A program made the translations under genes and the position numbers. A stretch of DNA of 5,504 bases from Mycobacterium sp. (lineage in GTDB: Bacteria; Actinomycetota; Actinomycetes; Mycobacteriales; Mycobacteriaceae), in contig JAQSXQ010000172.1 in assembly GCA_029256565.1 (NCBI GenBank), positions 1 through 5,504 of the forward strand, written 5' to 3'. Positions 4,707 to 5,504 of this stretch are shown one piece after another (position 1 is the stretch's first letter; each line of letters opens with the position of its first letter). Below the pieces are notes generated by a model. That model did no database searches. It had not been told where the DNA came from and saw only the letters and a list, made by a program, of their open reading frames with translations.

Positions 4707-5504
4707 TCAGGCCACGGTGAGGGTGACGGTCGCAATGGCGCTGTCGAGCTTGCCGTCGCTGACCTTGTAGGTGAAGGAGTCCGTTCCGGTGTAGCCGGCG
4801 TTGGGCTGGTAGGAGAACCCCCGGTTCACCGTGTCGAAGTAGAACGTTCCATGCTGAGGACCGCTGACCACCGTCCCTGTCAGCACGTCGCCGTCGACGT
4901 CGGACGACCTGTTGCCCAATGCGAATGCCACGAAAGTGTCCTTGGCGATGGGAATGGTGTCGTTGTTTATCACCGGTGCGTCGTTCACGGCGGCGACGTT
5001 GATGGTGACCGTTGTGAACGCGGTATCGGCAGCCCCGTCGCTCGCTTTGTAGGTGAACGTGTCCGTGCCGTTGAGGTTGGGTCCCGGCGTGTAGGTGAAG
5101 GATCCGTCGTCGTTGAGCACGAGCGAGCCACGGGTCGGTTCCGTTCCGATGCTCACCACCTTCAGCGTTTGGCCGTTGGCGTCGGTGTCGTTGGCGAGGA
5201 GCCCCGGGCCGTTCACGGTCAGGACCGTGTCCTCGTTGACCGTGTAGGAGTCCGCATTGCCGACTGGCGCAACGTTGTTGGGATCCGCGGTGACGGTGAT
5301 CGTCACGATGCCCTGGCTGGTCGCCGCGCCGTCGCCCACCGTGTACGTGAAGGAGTCGGTTCCGACGTAGCCGGTGTCCGGTCGATAGGTAAAGGTGCCG
5401 CTCGAGAGCACCCCGGAGAGTGTGCCGTGCCCAGGTGTGAAGATTTCCGTTAGGCGGAGGAATGCCCCGTCGGGGTCGGTGTCGTTGGCCAACAGGCCCG
5501 GCGC
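4707..5504 (-). CDS. Tandem cadherin-like / VCBS-type repeat protein, C-terminal part
   Basis: The frame is open from the right edge (first visible residues APGLLANDTDPDG) to TGA at 4709-4707, giving 265 residues with the true start outside the window. It consists of about 95-residue repeats with the pattern 'NEDT..L....PGLLANDTD..G', 'G.L....dGsFTY.P...y.GTDSFTY..SDG', 'TVTI.V', which is typical of tandem-95 / VCBS / cadherin-like bacterial Ig-type domains. The Asp/Asn-rich LANDTD and VDGD segments suggest calcium binding. Such repeats build long extracellular stalks in adhesins and other surface proteins. The chain stops right after the last repeat, with no LPXTG motif, membrane anchor or catalytic domain at the C-terminus, so any anchor or enzymatic domain must be N-terminal. 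The last repeat is diverged: ALGNRSSDVDGD replaces LLANDTD. The downstream TetR operon begins 67 nt after the stop. Confidence 0.9.
   Translation of the reverse strand, partial: APGLLANDTDPDGAFLRLTEIFTPGHGTLSGVLSSGTFTYRPDTGYVGTDSFTYTVGDGAATSQGIVTITVTADPNNVAPVGNADSYTVNEDTVLTVNGPGLLANDTDANGQTLKVVSIGTEPTRGSLVLNDDGSFTYTPGPNLNGTDTFTYKASDGAADTAFTTVTINVAAVNDAPVINNDTIPIAKDTFVAFALGNRSSDVDGDVLTGTVVSGPQHGTFYFDTVNRGFSYQPNAGYTGTDSFTYKVSDGKLDSAIATVTLTVA
4710..5504 (-). repeat. Three protein repeats of about 95 residues encoded in tandem
   Basis: Unit 1 (partial, about residues 1-77) lies at 5504-5274, unit 2 (78-174) at 5273-4983 and unit 3 (175-265) at 4982-4710. Shared landmarks are (V/D)APV at the unit start, GTD(S/T)FTY near the end and TVT(I/L).V at the close. 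Units 1 and 2 share LLANDTD; unit 3 does not. The similarity is clearer in protein than in DNA, so these are old duplications rather than recent copies. Confidence 0.8.

Noticed and set aside
4640..4735. N-terminal extension of the TetR frame
   Set aside because: It would run through the inverted repeats and into the 3' end of the neighbouring gene. The TetR domain begins after ATG 4639.
4521..5453. 310-residue plus-strand open frame
   Set aside because: It is antisense to the repeat-protein gene and the TetR start, with a Val/Gly/Arg-rich low-information product. It is a shadow.

Overview
The window looks like chromosomal DNA from a GC-rich actinobacterium, most likely a Mycobacterium or Mycolicibacterium. 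The signs are GC-rich codon use with long shadow reading frames, a secreted-protein N-terminus of a type I associate with mycobacteria, a sigma-F-like promoter (GTTT, 17 nt, GGGTAT), a GAF-ANTAR regulator, and a TetR / DUF1214 / sulfotransferase operon. The genus is inferred from style; no sequence search was possible.

Layout from left to right. (1) Positions 1-236, minus strand: the first 78 codons of a secreted protein (signal peptide, then a Ser/Thr-rich stretch), running off the left edge. (2) 373-744, minus strand: a conserved-looking 123-residue protein of unknown function with a strong ribosome binding site. (3) 745-992: a divergent intergenic region holding a sigma-F-like promoter and a strongly folded leader. 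(4) 993-1715, plus strand: a 240-residue GAF-ANTAR protein, predicted to sense a signal through GAF and bind RNA through ANTAR. (5) 1720-4639, minus strand: three genes transcribed right to left, a TetR repressor, a DUF1214 protein and a sulfotransferase. Both junctions overlap by 4 nt, so this is almost certainly one translationally coupled operon. (6) 4640-4706: a 67-nt gap with two perfect inverted repeats. One is probably the TetR operator; the other is a hairpin just after the neighbouring stop codon. (7) 4707-5504, minus strand: the C-terminal 265 residues of a protein made of tandem cadherin-like / VCBS-type repeats, running off the right edge.

How the parts work together. The TetR protein probably represses its own operon through the 19-bp inverted repeat 8 nt upstream of its start codon. 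The operon's output would be a PAPS-dependent sulfotransferase, substrate unknown, with its DUF1214 partner. The GAF-ANTAR gene looks like a separate stress-inducible unit: a sigma-F-like promoter drives a leader of about 130 nt with three successive stem-loops upstream of a gene for a predicted RNA-binding protein. The window is bounded by two genes for exported or surface proteins, only one end of each being visible.

The most interesting undescribed features are the structured leader of the ANTAR gene, whose second and third hairpins abut with no linker, and the pair of palindromes in the short gap before the TetR operon. I see no CRISPR array, tRNA, rRNA, transposase or insertion sequence.
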